A stretch of 64,000 bases of DNA from Mycobacterium sp. 141 (lineage in GTDB: Bacteria; Actinomycetota; Actinomycetes; Mycobacteriales; Mycobacteriaceae), in NCBI RefSeq assembly GCF_000382405.1, contig NZ_KB908255.1, forward strand, positions 1 through 64,000. The letters run 5' to 3'. Below, one piece after another: positions 1 to 11,635 of this stretch; within the stretch, counting starts at the first letter, position 1; every line of letters starts with the position of its first letter. Below the pieces are notes generated by a model. The model saw only the letters and a list, made by a program, of their open reading frames with translations, ran no database searches and was not told the DNA's origin. The translations under genes were made by a program, and so were the position numbers.

Positions 1-85
1 GGAGTGGCCCGTCTGGAATGGCCACGGGAGGCATGCCGGGGTGACCGGACGACATCGCGACGGAAGCGTGAAGGGGAGCGGGTAA

Positions 86-997
<912 letters not shown>

Positions 998-1006
998 GGC
1001 GGGCCG

Positions 1007-2683
1007 TTGAGCACCGATCTCGCACCGCCCGAGCCGCTGGCCCCTGGAGGGCTTCGAGTCACCGCGCTGGGCGGCATCAGCGAAATCGGGCGCAACATGA
1101 CCGTTTTCGAGCACTTAGGTCGGCTGCTCATCGTCGACTGCGGGGTGTTGTTCCCGGGTCATGACGAGCCGGGTGTCGACCTGATCCTGCCCGACCTGCG
1201 GCACATCGAGCATCGGCTCGACGATGTCGAGGCGCTCGTCGTCACCCATGCGCACGAGGATCACATCGGCGCTATCCCGTTCCTACTCAAGCTGCGGCCC
1301 GACATTCCGGTGGTTGGCTCGAAGTTCACCATCGCCCTGGTGCGCGAGAAATGCCGCGAACACCGGATCAAACCCGTGCTCGTGGAGGTTGCCGAACGGC
1401 AGAGCAGCACGCACGGCGTTTTCGAATGCGAGTACTTCGCCGTCAACCACTCAATTCCCGGGTGCCTGGCGGTCGCCATCCACACCGGCGCGGGCACGGT
1501 GCTGCACACCGGCGACATCAAACTCGACCAGATGCCCCTCGACGGTCGTCCCACCGACCTGCCCGGTATGTCGAGGCTGGGGGACTCCGGTGTCGACCTG
1601 TTTCTGTGCGATTCCACCAACTCCGAACAGCCGGGTGTCAGCCCGTCGGAGAGCGAGGTGGGCCCGACGCTGCACCGGTTGATCCGCGGTGCCGACGGCC
1701 GGGTGATCGTCGCGTGCTTCGCTTCGAATGTCGACCGGGTGCAGCAGATCATCGATGCGGCAGTGGCTCTGGGCCGCAAGGTGTCGTTCGTCGGCCGATC
1801 CATGGTGCGCAATATGGGCATCGCCCGTGACCTGGGCTACCTGCGGGTCGAAGACTCCGACATCCTCGATATCGCTGCGGCGGAGATGATGCCGGCGGAG
1901 AAGGTGGTGCTGATCACCACCGGAACCCAGGGCGAGCCGATGGCCGCACTGTCGCGAATGTCGCGCGGTGAGCACCGCAGCATCACGTTGACTGCGGGCG
2001 ACCTGATCATCCTGTCGTCGTCGCTCATTCCGGGCAATGAGGAGGCCGTTTACGGCGTGATCGATGCGCTGGCCAAGATCGGCGCCAGAGTGGTCACCAA
2101 TGCCCAAGCGCGCGTTCACGTTTCCGGGCACGCCTATGCGGGCGAGTTGCTGTTCCTGTACAACGGTGTGCGCCCGCGCAACGTGATGCCGGTGCACGGC
2201 ACCTGGCGGCATCTGCGGGCCAACGCGGCGCTGGCCGCACGTACCGGGGTGCCGCGGGAGAACATCGTGATCGCCGAAAACGGCGTCAGTGTGGATCTGG
2301 TCGCCGGCAGGGCATCGATATCCGGGGCGGTGACGGTCGGCAAGATGTTCGTCGACGGGCTCATCACCGGCGATGTGGGCGACGCGACGCTCGGTGAACG
2401 ACTCATTCTCTCCTCGGGTTTCGTGGCTGTGACGGTCGTCGTGCATCGGGGGACCGGGCGTCCCGCGGGGCCGGCGCATCTGCATTCCCGCGGCTTCTCC
2501 GAGGACCCCAAGGCACTGGAATCGGTTGCGCAGAAGGTCGAGCGGGAACTGGAAAGCCTTGCCGCCGATAACATCACCGATCCGACCAGGATCGCGCAGG
2601 CGGTGCGTCGCACGGTCGGCAAGTGGGTGGGCGATACCTATCGTCGGCAGCCGATGATCGTGCCGACCGTGATCGAGATCTAG
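1007..2683 (+). CDS. rnj: Ribonuclease J
   Basis: This is a 558-residue metallo-beta-lactamase / beta-CASP nuclease acting in cytoplasmic RNA maturation and decay (5'-3' exonuclease and endonuclease). The zinc-binding signature HAHEDH is at residues 81-86, and the beta-CASP part includes the SGHAYAGE stretch near residue 372. The start is TTG, chosen because the protein aligns with family members from its second residue and the dapA stop is just upstream. Its last four bases overlap the end of the convergent membrane-protein gene. Length matches mycobacterial RNase J. Confidence 0.95.
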   Translation: MSTDLAPPEPLAPGGLRVTALGGISEIGRNMTVFEHLGRLLIVDCGVLFPGHDEPGVDLILPDLRHIEHRLDDVEALVVTHAHEDHIGAIPFLLKLRPDIPVVGSKFTIALVREKCREHRIKPVLVEVAERQSSTHGVFECEYFAVNHSIPGCLAVAIHTGAGTVLHTGDIKLDQMPLDGRPTDLPGMSRLGDSGVDLFLCDSTNSEQPGVSPSESEVGPTLHRLIRGADGRVIVACFASNVDRVQQIIDAAVALGRKVSFVGRSMVRNMGIARDLGYLRVEDSDILDIAAAEMMPAEKVVLITTGTQGEPMAALSRMSRGEHRSITLTAGDLIILSSSLIPGNEEAVYGVIDALAKIGARVVTNAQARVHVSGHAYAGELLFLYNGVRPRNVMPVHGTWRHLRANAALAARTGVPRENIVIAENGVSVDLVAGRASISGAVTVGKMFVDGLITGDVGDATLGERLILSSGFVAVTVVVHRGTGRPAGPAHLHSRGFSEDPKALESVAQKVERELESLAADNITDPTRIAQAVRRTVGKWVGDTYRRQPMIVPTVIEI

Positions 2684-3117
2684 CCCGCCAGGAGCAGAAT
2701 TCCGCCGATAAGCAGGCCGACGATCTTGACGGCCTCCAGCGCGACGTAGACGTAGTGCACGCGGGAACGCCCGATCGGCGCTTGACCCGGGATGGCGGTG
2801 AGCACGACGTCGGAGCGTTGCGTCAGCTTGGGGCGCACCGCCAGCAGTTGCACCGCGAGCGAGGCGATGGCGATCACGAATGCGGCGGTGGCCGCAGCTG
2901 ACGGTCGATCGATCGCGAGAGTGACGATGACGATTGCCGCAAAGACTATTTCGGTTGCGTTGAGAGCGCGGAACACCAGCCGTCCAATGCCGAGCCCGAT
3001 CTGCAGGGTGACGCCCGGCGCGCGGAACTTCAGCGGAGCCTCCAGGAACGAGATCGCCAGCACCATGCCGATCCAGCAGTAAGTGACGGCGACTGCCACG
3101 GCTGCGGCGGTGTTCAT
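2680..3117 (-). CDS. Four-helix membrane protein of unknown function
   Basis: I do not recognise a named family. The 145-residue product has about four hydrophobic segments (near residues 3-22, 48-72, 75-98 and 122-143) joined by short basic loops, so it should be an inner-membrane protein. Its ATG overlaps the stop of the upstream regulator gene by four bases (ATGA), implying translational coupling and a two-gene operon. Its 3' end overlaps that of rnj by four bases. The link to a cysteine-containing regulator and the divergent DUF2249-cupin gene suggests a shared stress or redox task, but that is inference. Confidence 0.75.
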   Translation of the reverse strand: MNTAAAVAVAVTYCWIGMVLAISFLEAPLKFRAPGVTLQIGLGIGRLVFRALNATEIVFAAIVIVTLAIDRPSAAATAAFVIAIASLAVQLLAVRPKLTQRSDVVLTAIPGQAPIGRSRVHYVYVALEAVKIVGLLIGGILLLAG

Positions 3118-3725
3118 CGGGTATCTCCTTCGGTGGTGAGGTGAACCAGACAGACGTCTGGTTCGACGAATGCGTCGAGCCGGTCCACGCTGACCGGTGA
3201 CCGCCAGCTTTCCAGGGCGCCCTGCATGAGGCCTAGATGGATCGGACATACCACTGTCGCGCGGGTTTCGGCGAGCGCGAGGAATGGGCAGTGTCGCAAC
3301 CGGACCTCATCACTCACGGATCGTTCAGGGGCGAAGCCGAATTCGTCGAGCAACCCCACCAGAGCGCCCGCCGGGGTATCCGACTTCGGTTGGGGGACCC
3401 CGCGTCCCCACGCACGACCGATGTCGAGAGCCCGCGCGCCGGGATCCTGCTCTGCCGCCAGGCCCTGGGTGAGGATGTCGGCAAGCACGAGGTAGCGGGT
3501 CGGACCACCGGGATCCATGCGGCGGGCCGCGCGGAACAACTGGGGTGGGCGGCCCGGTCCGCGGTGATCGGCGTCCACCCGCTCTACTTGTCCCGCATCC
3601 AGGAGCGCCTCCAGGTGGAACCGGGCGGTGTTGGGGTGCACGTCGAGCGCATCGGCAAGCTCGATGATGGTCATGGGTGCGGAAGCCGAACGGAGGATCT
3701 CGAGGACGTCGGCGCGTCGACTCAT
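3114..3725 (-). CDS. Winged-helix regulator with cysteine-containing C-terminal domain (SufR/ArsR-like)
   Basis: The N-terminal 70 residues form a winged helix-turn-helix (ALDVHPNTARFHLEALLDAG at 26-45, with a wing rich in Arg/Gly/Pro). The C-terminal half carries C146-P-F, C160-x2-H163 and C192-x2-H195, a spacing that resembles regulators of the SufR type in which cysteines hold an Fe-S cluster; metal or cluster binding here is inference. A strong AGGAGG-type ribosome site precedes the ATG. The gene is divergent from the DUF2249-cupin gene, with only 48 bases between, so it probably controls that gene and its own operon. Confidence 0.82.
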   Translation of the reverse strand: MSRRADVLEILRSASAPMTIIELADALDVHPNTARFHLEALLDAGQVERVDADHRGPGRPPQLFRAARRMDPGGPTRYLVLADILTQGLAAEQDPGARALDIGRAWGRGVPQPKSDTPAGALVGLLDEFGFAPERSVSDEVRLRHCPFLALAETRATVVCPIHLGLMQGALESWRSPVSVDRLDAFVEPDVCLVHLTTEGDTR

Positions 3726-3773
3726 CACAGTCCTCCTGGTTTTCACAATGCTGATCTGTATAAACTTTAACTC

Positions 3774-4376
3774 ATGACCGAGCACGAACTCGACGTCCGG
3801 GGGCTGCCCAAGCCGGACAAGCACCCCGCGATCTTCGCCGCGTACGCCAGCCTGCCGGTAGGTGCCGCGCTCATCCTGGTCAACAACCACGACCCCCGGC
3901 ACCTGCACGACGAGTTCGAGGTGGACCACCCCGGGAGCTACGACTGGGAGTACGTCCAGTCGGGCCCGCAGGTCTGGCGCATCAGAATCACCAAACTGGC
4001 GGCAAACCCATTACCGCGCGTACTGACCAACACCAATGCCGCGAACCCTGCCGCCACCGATATGACCGGTGCGGTGTGGAAGCTGCAGATGCATGACCGC
4101 GGGCTCGATTCCAACATCATCGTGTTGGCTCCCGGTGCGGGCATCGATGCGCACACGGGCCCCGATCTCGACGTGCTCATCCACGTGCTGGGCGGATCCG
4201 GTCGGCTCATCACCGAGCTTGGCGGCGTCGAGTTACGCCCGGGGGATGTCGTGTGGCTGCCGAAGCGGTCCCGCAGGCAGTTCGCGGCAGGCCCGGATGG
4301 GTTGCGGTATCTGACCGTGCATCAGCGGCGGCAGGCATTGGTGTTGGAGCCCGCCGTGCCGGCGAAGGTGGGCTGA
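3774..4376 (+). CDS. DUF2249 domain protein with C-terminal cupin
   Basis: This 200-residue protein has an N-terminal DUF2249 domain (ELDVRGLPKPDKHPAIFAAY at 5-24, then a conserved NNHDPRHLHDEFE stretch at 57-69) and a C-terminal cupin-like beta barrel (about 115-190, with LRPGDVVWLPK near 164). DUF2249 proteins are uncharacterised; some occur with haemerythrin-like or nitrogen-oxide metabolism genes. The cupin lacks an obvious full histidine triad, so catalysis is uncertain. The divergent cysteine-rich regulator 48 bases away is the likely controller. Confidence 0.82.
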   Translation: MTEHELDVRGLPKPDKHPAIFAAYASLPVGAALILVNNHDPRHLHDEFEVDHPGSYDWEYVQSGPQVWRIRITKLAANPLPRVLTNTNAANPAATDMTGAVWKLQMHDRGLDSNIIVLAPGAGIDAHTGPDLDVLIHVLGGSGRLITELGGVELRPGDVVWLPKRSRRQFAAGPDGLRYLTVHQRRQALVLEPAVPAKVG

Positions 4377-4390
4377 GCGAGCGCGGTCGG

Positions 4391-5263
4391 TTACTGTCGC
4401 AGCGCGTAAGCCGTCCACTCCACTTGTGACGCACCGAGTTTGCGTCCGGCAGGGTTGACGTAGTGCTCGATCAGATAGTCCGGGCCGGCCTGCTCGATCA
4501 GCTGCCAGCCGTACGGCTCGATGAACGGCGCGATATCTTCGGGGTTCAGCCCGAACCGCCAGATCTGCCGGCGAACGCAGAACCTGCGATACAGCGATTC
4601 GGCGCCGTAGCGGTGGGTACCGTCGATGAAATCGGCACGGACATAGGTGAACACCAACCGGCTGCCCGGTACGGCCGTGCCCAGGTAGTCGAACGTGGCC
4701 CGCACGCCGGCCTCGGTGAGGTACTGGGTCACACCCTCCCATGCGAAGAACGTGCGGTCCGACGTGTGGTGGCCGTACCTGGAGAGTTGGGTAGCGAGGT
4801 CGTCGTGTTCGAAGTCGACGGGTATCAGTCGCACCGAATCCGGAACCGCGCCGAGCGCCCGGCGCACCACGGCGCGTTTGCGGTCGATGTTGACCGGAAG
4901 GTCCACCTCGAAGACCGGGATGGCGCTGTGCCGCGCCAGTCGGTAGGCGCGGGTGTCCATGCCGGCGCCGAGGATCACCACGGCGTCGATGTCGGGAAGT
5001 GCGGCGTCGAGCTTCTCGTCGATGAATCGCTTGCGGCAGGACAAGTTTGCCCACAGACCGGGCTGGGACCGTTCCGCGGCGCGGATGGACCATTCGCGGG
5101 GCATGCGCCAGCGCATCAATCGGGTCATGGCGCGCAGCGGCGTCGGCAGAAATGACTCTGCCAGATCGTCGTCAACCAGCCGCCGTGGACCCTCGTACTG
5201 CTCAGTGGCGGCCAACACCATTGGGCCTAAAGCAGTTTGAGCTACGGGATCTGTGCGGCTCAT
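4391..5263 (-). CDS. Class I SAM-dependent methyltransferase (TIGR00027-type)
   Basis: This is a member of the large mycobacterial putative methyltransferase family related to leucine carboxyl methyltransferases. The SAM-binding motif [11 protein letters not shown] lies near residues 96-106, followed by the acidic-strand region FEVDLP and the conserved WEGVTQYL. At 290 residues from the chosen ATG it has the usual family size. The frame stays open upstream, but those codons encode a dehydrogenase-like sequence, so the start is placed at the ATG beginning MSRTDPVA. No strong ribosome site is visible. Position matches Rv2751 of M. tuberculosis. The substrate is unknown. Confidence 0.88.
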   Translation of the reverse strand: MSRTDPVAQTALGPMVLAATEQYEGPRRLVDDDLAESFLPTPLRAMTRLMRWRMPREWSIRAAERSQPGLWANLSCRKRFIDEKLDAALPDIDAVVILGAGMDTRAYRLARHSAIPVFEVDLPVNIDRKRAVVRRALGAVPDSVRLIPVDFEHDDLATQLSRYGHHTSDRTFFAWEGVTQYLTEAGVRATFDYLGTAVPGSRLVFTYVRADFIDGTHRYGAESLYRRFCVRRQIWRFGLNPEDIAPFIEPYGWQLIEQAGPDYLIEHYVNPAGRKLGASQVEWTAYALRQ

Positions 5264-5274
5264 CGCTTGTTGAC

Positions 5275-5440
5275 GATACCCGCGGTCACCGGCACCCACG
5301 TCGATCAGCCCGGCCGCTGAGCTGATCAGGACGATCGAACCACCCTCGCCCTGCTCCACCATCGTCGGGAACGCCACCTCGACGGTGTTGTGTGCGCCGG
5401 TCTCCTCGACGAGGGTGACCGTCGCGGCCGTCGGCCACCA
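5275..5440 (-). pseudogene. Remnant of a short-chain dehydrogenase (Rv2750-like)
   Basis: Between the methyltransferase and the monooxygenase the minus strand encodes a stretch typical of the core of mycobacterial (mycofactocin-type) short-chain dehydrogenases: [16 protein letters not shown] followed by [10 protein letters not shown], which contains the catalytic-serine strand. The N-terminal nucleotide-binding region and the C-terminal YxxxK half are missing. In M. tuberculosis an intact dehydrogenase (Rv2750) sits between the same two neighbours, as I recall. The fragment now fuses in frame with the methyltransferase ORF. I read it as the stump left by deletion; boundaries are approximate. 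Confidence 0.68.
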
Positions 5441-5755
5441 TCAGGGCCGCAGCTGGCCCTTGGCCGGGTCCCCGGCGACGACCGGCTGCAGCACCTTGAT
5501 GTCGGGCGCACCGTCGAGGAGTTCACCGACCGTGCCGAACAGGGTTCCGATCGCGGGGGCCGTGCTGTGCGTCTTCAGTGCGTCGGCGTCGGTCCACTGC
5601 TCGACGAAGACGAAGGTGCCGTCGGCCTCGTGCAGCGAGTACAGCTCACACCCCGGCTCGTTGTGCACCGCCTCGATGGCCTTCGTACAGGCGTCTCGCA
5701 CGGCCTCGACCGACTCGGGCTTGGCCTTCATGGTGGCGACGACGACAACTGGCAT
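5441..5755 (-). CDS. Antibiotic biosynthesis monooxygenase-domain protein (YgiN-like)
   Basis: This small protein of 104 residues has an ABM ferredoxin-like fold: MPVVVVATMKAKPE at the N-terminus, a central EPGCELYSLHEAD strand pair and VEQWTDADALKTH helix. Family members are cofactor-free quinol monooxygenases or dimeric stress proteins; the substrate here is unknown. Position corresponds to Rv2749. The dehydrogenase that normally follows it survives only as a fragment, so the ancestral three-gene operon is broken. A divergent gap of 180 bases separates it from ftsK. Confidence 0.85.
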   Translation of the reverse strand: MPVVVVATMKAKPESVEAVRDACTKAIEAVHNEPGCELYSLHEADGTFVFVEQWTDADALKTHSTAPAIGTLFGTVGELLDGAPDIKVLQPVVAGDPAKGQLRP

Positions 5756-5814
5756 GGGGCAGACTCCTCGGTGGCATGGCCGGACAGGTGTCCAGCCTAC
5801 TCATGCCGGTGCGG

Positions 5815-5855
5815 TCTGGGTCATACCCGTTGTTGTCACGCCACATTGACCCAGA
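5815..5855. promoter_or_regulatory. Spaced 9-bp inverted repeat in the ABM/ftsK divergent region
   Basis: TCTGGGTCA at 5815-5823 is matched exactly by TGACCCAGA at 5847-5855, with 23 bases between. It lies between divergent genes, about 60 bases upstream of the ABM gene and 80 upstream of ftsK. It could be an operator or the two halves of a looped site. No known motif is assigned. Confidence 0.3.
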
Positions 5856-5935
5856 TGACGATGGCGAAGTGTGGCCTATCTGTGACCTGTGTGGCAGATG
5901 GTGAATATGAGGCCACTGCGACTAGGCTGACAGGC

Positions 5936-8485
<2,550 letters not shown>

Positions 8486-8507
8486 GCGGTTGCACGGCCC
8501 TGCGCGC

Positions 8508-8565
8508 CGGTTTGTCACGCTGGAGTGGCGCTCGCCCCCGACGGTCACTCCAGCGTGACAAACCG
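8508..8565. terminator. Perfect 20-bp hairpin between convergent ftsK and argA
   Basis: CGGTTTGTCACGCTGGAGTG at 8508-8527 pairs exactly with its reverse complement at 8546-8565 around an 18-base loop. It starts 22 bases after the ftsK stop and lies 68 bases beyond the argA stop, so it could act in both directions. There is no T-run, as is common for mycobacterial hairpins. It could also be a dispersed intergenic palindrome. Confidence 0.6.
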
Positions 8566-8632
8566 CCGAAAGGACGAATCGGCCTAAAGAACGTCCGGTC
8601 GGTACTTTTCGACAGTGTCGGTCAGCGCCGCT

Positions 8633-9154
8633 TCACAGCGTCAACAGCATTCGGGTGTTCCCGAGGGTGTTGGGTTTGACGTAGGACAGGTCGAGGAACT
8701 CGGCGACACCGGTGTCGTATGAGCGACGCATCTCCTCGTACACCTCCGCGGTCACCGGGGTGCCGTCGATCTCCTGGAAGCCATGGCGGCCGAAGAATTC
8801 CACCTCGAAGGTCAGCACGAAGATCCGTTGCAGGTGTAGATCCCGCGCCGCGTTGAGCAACTGCTCGAGCAGAACGTGTCCGACTCCGGTTCCGCGGACC
8901 TTGGGATGCACCGCGACAGTGCGCACTTCCCCGAGGTCTGCCCACAACACGTGCAGCGCACCGCAGCCGACCAGCTCACCGTCGGCCTCCACCACCCAGA
9001 ATTCCTGGACCGCCTCGTACAGCGTGACCAGGTTCTTTTCGAGGAGAATCTTGCCGGCGTAGATGTCCACGAGGTCCTTGATCCGCGGGACATCGGAGGT
9101 GCGGGCCCGGCGCACCACGGGGCTGGCCGCCGGTGGCGCGCTGGCTTCGTTCAC
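8633..9154 (-). CDS. argA: N-acetylglutamate synthase, short GNAT type
   Basis: A GNAT acetyltransferase of 173 residues matching the stand-alone mycobacterial N-acetylglutamate synthase (Rv2747), which starts arginine biosynthesis by acetylating L-glutamate. The acetyl-CoA loop is visible as VHPKVRGTGVGHVLLEQL, followed by FVLTFEVEFFGRHGF. The start is a GTG; upstream codons in frame have the character of antisense to pgsA3 and are excluded. The gene is divergent from pgsA3, with 42 bases between the starts, and convergent with ftsK. Confidence 0.9.
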   Translation of the reverse strand: MNEASAPPAASPVVRRARTSDVPRIKDLVDIYAGKILLEKNLVTLYEAVQEFWVVEADGELVGCGALHVLWADLGEVRTVAVHPKVRGTGVGHVLLEQLLNAARDLHLQRIFVLTFEVEFFGRHGFQEIDGTPVTAEVYEEMRRSYDTGVAEFLDLSYVKPNTLGNTRMLLTL

Positions 9155-9196
9155 AGCTGGAAGAGTATCGGTTTCGCCAACCGATATTCTGTTTCG

Positions 9197-9802
9197 GTGC
9201 CAGGCCCACCTTCTACCGATCCGGTGGTGCCGCATGCCCTGGTGGCCAGTCTCCCCAACATCCTCACCGGAGTCCGGCTGGTATTGGTGCCGGTCTTCCT
9301 GCTGCTGCTGTTCGTCGGTGACGGTCATGAAACGGTCTGGCGGTTGGCCGCTTTCGCGGTGTTTGTGGTCGCGGTGATCACCGATCGGTTCGACGGGTCG
9401 CTGGCGCGCAGCTACGGCGTGGTCACCGAGTTCGGCACCCTGGCCGACCCGATCGCCGACAAGGCCCTGATCGGTTCGGCGTTGGTCGGTCTGTCGCTGC
9501 TGGGCGACTTACCGTGGTGGGTCACCGGCGTGATCTTGGTGCGTGAGATCGGAATCACGATCCTGCGTTTCATGGTGTTGCGGCATGGTGTCATCCCGGC
9601 CAGCCGCGGTGGCAAGCTCAAGACGCTGGTGCAGGCCGTGGCGATCGGGTTGTTCGTGTTGCCGCTGCACAACTGGCCGGCGATGTGGCTGACGGTGGCG
9701 TGGGTGACAATGTGGGCGGCGGTGGTGCTGACCGTGGTCACCGGCGCTGACTATGTGGTTTCGGCGATCAGGAACTCACGTGGACGATCCACTCGTAACT
9801 GA
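9197..9802 (+). CDS. pgsA3: CDP-alcohol phosphatidyltransferase (PgsA3-like)
   Basis: This 201-residue membrane enzyme belongs to the CDP-alcohol phosphatidyltransferase family. The complete catalytic signature is present: DRFDGSLAR followed by GTLADPIADK (D-x2-D-G-x2-A-R-x8-G-x3-D-x3-D). Several hydrophobic helices follow. The probable reaction is phosphatidylglycerophosphate formation from CDP-diacylglycerol and glycerol-3-phosphate, as annotated for Rv2746c, but mycobacteria have several paralogues and the acceptor is not certain. A GTG start was chosen. Its 3' end overlaps the next gene by 23 bases. Confidence 0.88.
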   Translation: MPGPPSTDPVVPHALVASLPNILTGVRLVLVPVFLLLLFVGDGHETVWRLAAFAVFVVAVITDRFDGSLARSYGVVTEFGTLADPIADKALIGSALVGLSLLGDLPWWVTGVILVREIGITILRFMVLRHGVIPASRGGKLKTLVQAVAIGLFVLPLHNWPAMWLTVAWVTMWAAVVLTVVTGADYVVSAIRNSRGRSTRN

Positions 9803-10268
9803 CGATGCACGCACGCTCGTCGCCGATTTGACGGTGAACGGCCAGAGCGTGGCCACCGCCGAATCACTGACCGGTGGACTGCTCGCAGCCACGCTGGCCG
9901 GCGTGCCCGGCGCCAGCGCCGTGCTGCACGGCGGTCTTGTCACCTACACCGAGAACACCAAGATCTGGCTGGCCGGCGTGGCGCCGCAGGTGCTCGACGC
10001 CGTCGGACCGGTTGCGGCACCCACCGCACGGGCACTGGCAGTCGGCGCGAGACAACGGTGCGCCGCCACGTGGGGCGTTGGCCTGACGGGGGTGGCGGGC
10101 CCCGAACCGCACGGCGGGCACGCGCCGGGAACAGTGTTTTTGGGTCTGGCCGGGCCGGTCGACACCGAGGTGGTCGAGCTCAGGCTGTCCGGTTCGCGCT
10201 GGGATATCCGGGTGGCCGCGGTCAACGAGGCGATCTCCCGGTTGCGCCGGCTCGTCGAGCAGCAGTGA
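9780..10268 (+). CDS. CinA C-terminal domain amidohydrolase (PncC-like)
   Basis: This 162-residue protein consists only of the CinA C-terminal domain, whose characterised members deamidate nicotinamide mononucleotide in NAD salvage. Signature segments are ATAESLTGGLLAA near residue 22, VTYTENTK in the middle and GLTGVAGPEPHGG near 100. The N-terminal MoCF-like COG1058 domain of full-length CinA is absent, as in many stand-alone PncC proteins. The GTG start lies inside pgsA3, an overlap that implies coupled translation. Confidence 0.88.
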   Translation: MDDPLVTDDARTLVADLTVNGQSVATAESLTGGLLAATLAGVPGASAVLHGGLVTYTENTKIWLAGVAPQVLDAVGPVAAPTARALAVGARQRCAATWGVGLTGVAGPEPHGGHAPGTVFLGLAGPVDTEVVELRLSGSRWDIRVAAVNEAISRLRRLVEQQ

Positions 10269-10280
10269 GTTTTGTGCGGC

Positions 10281-10308
10281 GGGAACCATCCCGGTGGGTC
10301 ACAGCGTT
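10281..10308 (+). promoter_or_regulatory. SigE/SigH-type promoter of clgR
   Basis: GGGAACC (10281-10287) is followed after 17 bases by CGTT (10305-10308). This fits the mycobacterial ECF sigma consensus GGGAACY-N16/17-cGTT exactly. It ends 43 bases before the clgR start. SigE control of clgR is established in M. tuberculosis. Confidence 0.75.
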
Positions 10309-10351
10309 TGGCAAGTGACGACCGTCAACTAGGTACCCGAAGGAGGGCGCG

Positions 10352-10663
10352 ATGACGGAATTGCTGCGTGAAGTGATCGGTGACGTGCTGCGTGACGCCC
10401 GCACCGAGCAGGGTCGCACCCTGCGTGAGGTCTCGGATGCCGCCAGGGTCAGCCTCGGGTATCTGTCGGAGGTGGAACGCGGCCGTAAGGAGGCGTCCAG
10501 CGAATTGCTCAGCTCCATCTGCGATGCCCTCGACATGCGGCTCTCGCGTGTGCTGACAGACGCCGGGGAGCGCATGGCTCACCGCGAACAGTCCCAGCTG
10601 GCTCATATCGACGCCGCGACCAAGGTGGTGATTCCGCAGCCGGCAGTGATGGCGGTTGCCTGA
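10352..10663 (+). CDS. clgR: Transcription regulator ClgR
   Basis: ClgR is a small activator of protease (clp) and envelope-stress genes. The 103-residue protein has a Cro/C1-type helix-turn-helix ([20 protein letters not shown] at about 23-42, the family hallmark). The C-terminus ends in hydrophobic AVMAVA, like the ClpP-recognised tail of other ClgR proteins, so rapid turnover is likely. A strong GAAGGAGGG ribosome site precedes the ATG. It is followed by pspA and pspM, the M. tuberculosis clgR-pspA-rv2743c order, and has its own SigE-type promoter. Confidence 0.93.
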   Translation: MTELLREVIGDVLRDARTEQGRTLREVSDAARVSLGYLSEVERGRKEASSELLSSICDALDMRLSRVLTDAGERMAHREQSQLAHIDAATKVVIPQPAVMAVA

Positions 10664-10813
10664 GCGGGCACGCATCCGCGCGAAACGCCCGCGGGGGCTG
10701 TGGCGGTCTGCTCGAACCCGATAAGTTGGCATCTGACGCACGATGACCCGACCGACAAGGGGTCACCCTGGCCCGGGCAGTCGGGCCCGACTCAACAAAG
10801 GCGGAACGAACCC

Positions 10814-11617
10814 ATGGCCAATCCGTTCACCAAGGCATGGAAGTACCTGATGGCGCTGTTCAGCTCCAAGGTCGACGAATATGCCGATCCGAAGGTGCAG
10901 ATTCAGCAGGCCATCGAGGATGCGCAGCGCCAGCACCAGGCGCTGACCCAACAGGCCGCCCAGGTGATCGGCAACCAGCGTCAGCTGGAGATGCGGCTGA
11001 ACCGCCAGCTGGCCGACATCGAGAAGCTTCAGGTCAACGTCCGGCAGGCGCTGACGCTGGCTGACCAGGCGACTGCCGCGGGTGACGCCGCCAAGGCCAC
11101 GGACTACAACAATGCCGCCGAGGCCTTCGCCGCGCAGCTCGTGACCGCCGAACAGGGCGTCGAGGATCTCAAGACCCTGCACGACCAGGCTCTGCAGGCC
11201 GCCGGTCAGGCGAAGAAGGCCGTCGAGCAGAACGCGATGATGCTGCAGCAGAAGATCGCCGAACGCACCAAGCTGCTGTCGCAGCTTGAGCAGGCCAAGA
11301 TGCAGGAACAGGTCAGTGCGTCGCTGCGGTCGATGAGCGACCTCGCCGCGCCCGGCAACACCCCCAGCCTCGACGAGGTCCGCGACAAGATCGAGCGGCG
11401 CTACGCCAACGCGATCGGCTCGGCGGAGCTCGCCCAGAATTCGGTGCAGGGCCGCATGCTGGAGGTGCAGCAGGCCAGCGTGCAGATGGCCGGACACTCC
11501 CGATTGGAGCAGATCCGCGCGTCGATGCGCGGCGATGCCCTGCCTGCCGGCGGTAACACTGCTGCGCCTGCCGCCAATCCGGAACAGGCGACGCCCGAAA
11601 ATCCGCTCGGCCAATAA
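10814..11617 (+). CDS. pspA: Phage-shock protein A / 35-kDa antigen homologue
   Basis: This 267-residue PspA/IM30-family coiled-coil protein binds stressed inner membranes and maintains proton-motive force. It begins with an amphipathic helix ([20 protein letters not shown]) and continues as almost unbroken heptads rich in Gln/Ala/Glu, with an Ala/Pro/Asn-rich tail. It is the homologue of Rv2744c. The ATG start MANPFTK was chosen; more upstream codons in frame do not resemble the family. The 150 bases between clgR and pspA may hold another promoter, but I see no clear consensus. Confidence 0.93.
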   Translation: MANPFTKAWKYLMALFSSKVDEYADPKVQIQQAIEDAQRQHQALTQQAAQVIGNQRQLEMRLNRQLADIEKLQVNVRQALTLADQATAAGDAAKATDYNNAAEAFAAQLVTAEQGVEDLKTLHDQALQAAGQAKKAVEQNAMMLQQKIAERTKLLSQLEQAKMQEQVSASLRSMSDLAAPGNTPSLDEVRDKIERRYANAIGSAELAQNSVQGRMLEVQQASVQMAGHSRLEQIRASMRGDALPAGGNTAAPAANPEQATPENPLGQ

Positions 11618-11635
11618 CGTGCCGGGGGTGTGATC

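Noticed and set aside
5390..5935. N-terminal extension of the ftsK reading frame
   Set aside because: It runs antisense through the ABM gene and the intergenic gap; FtsK similarity begins at the ATG at 5936.
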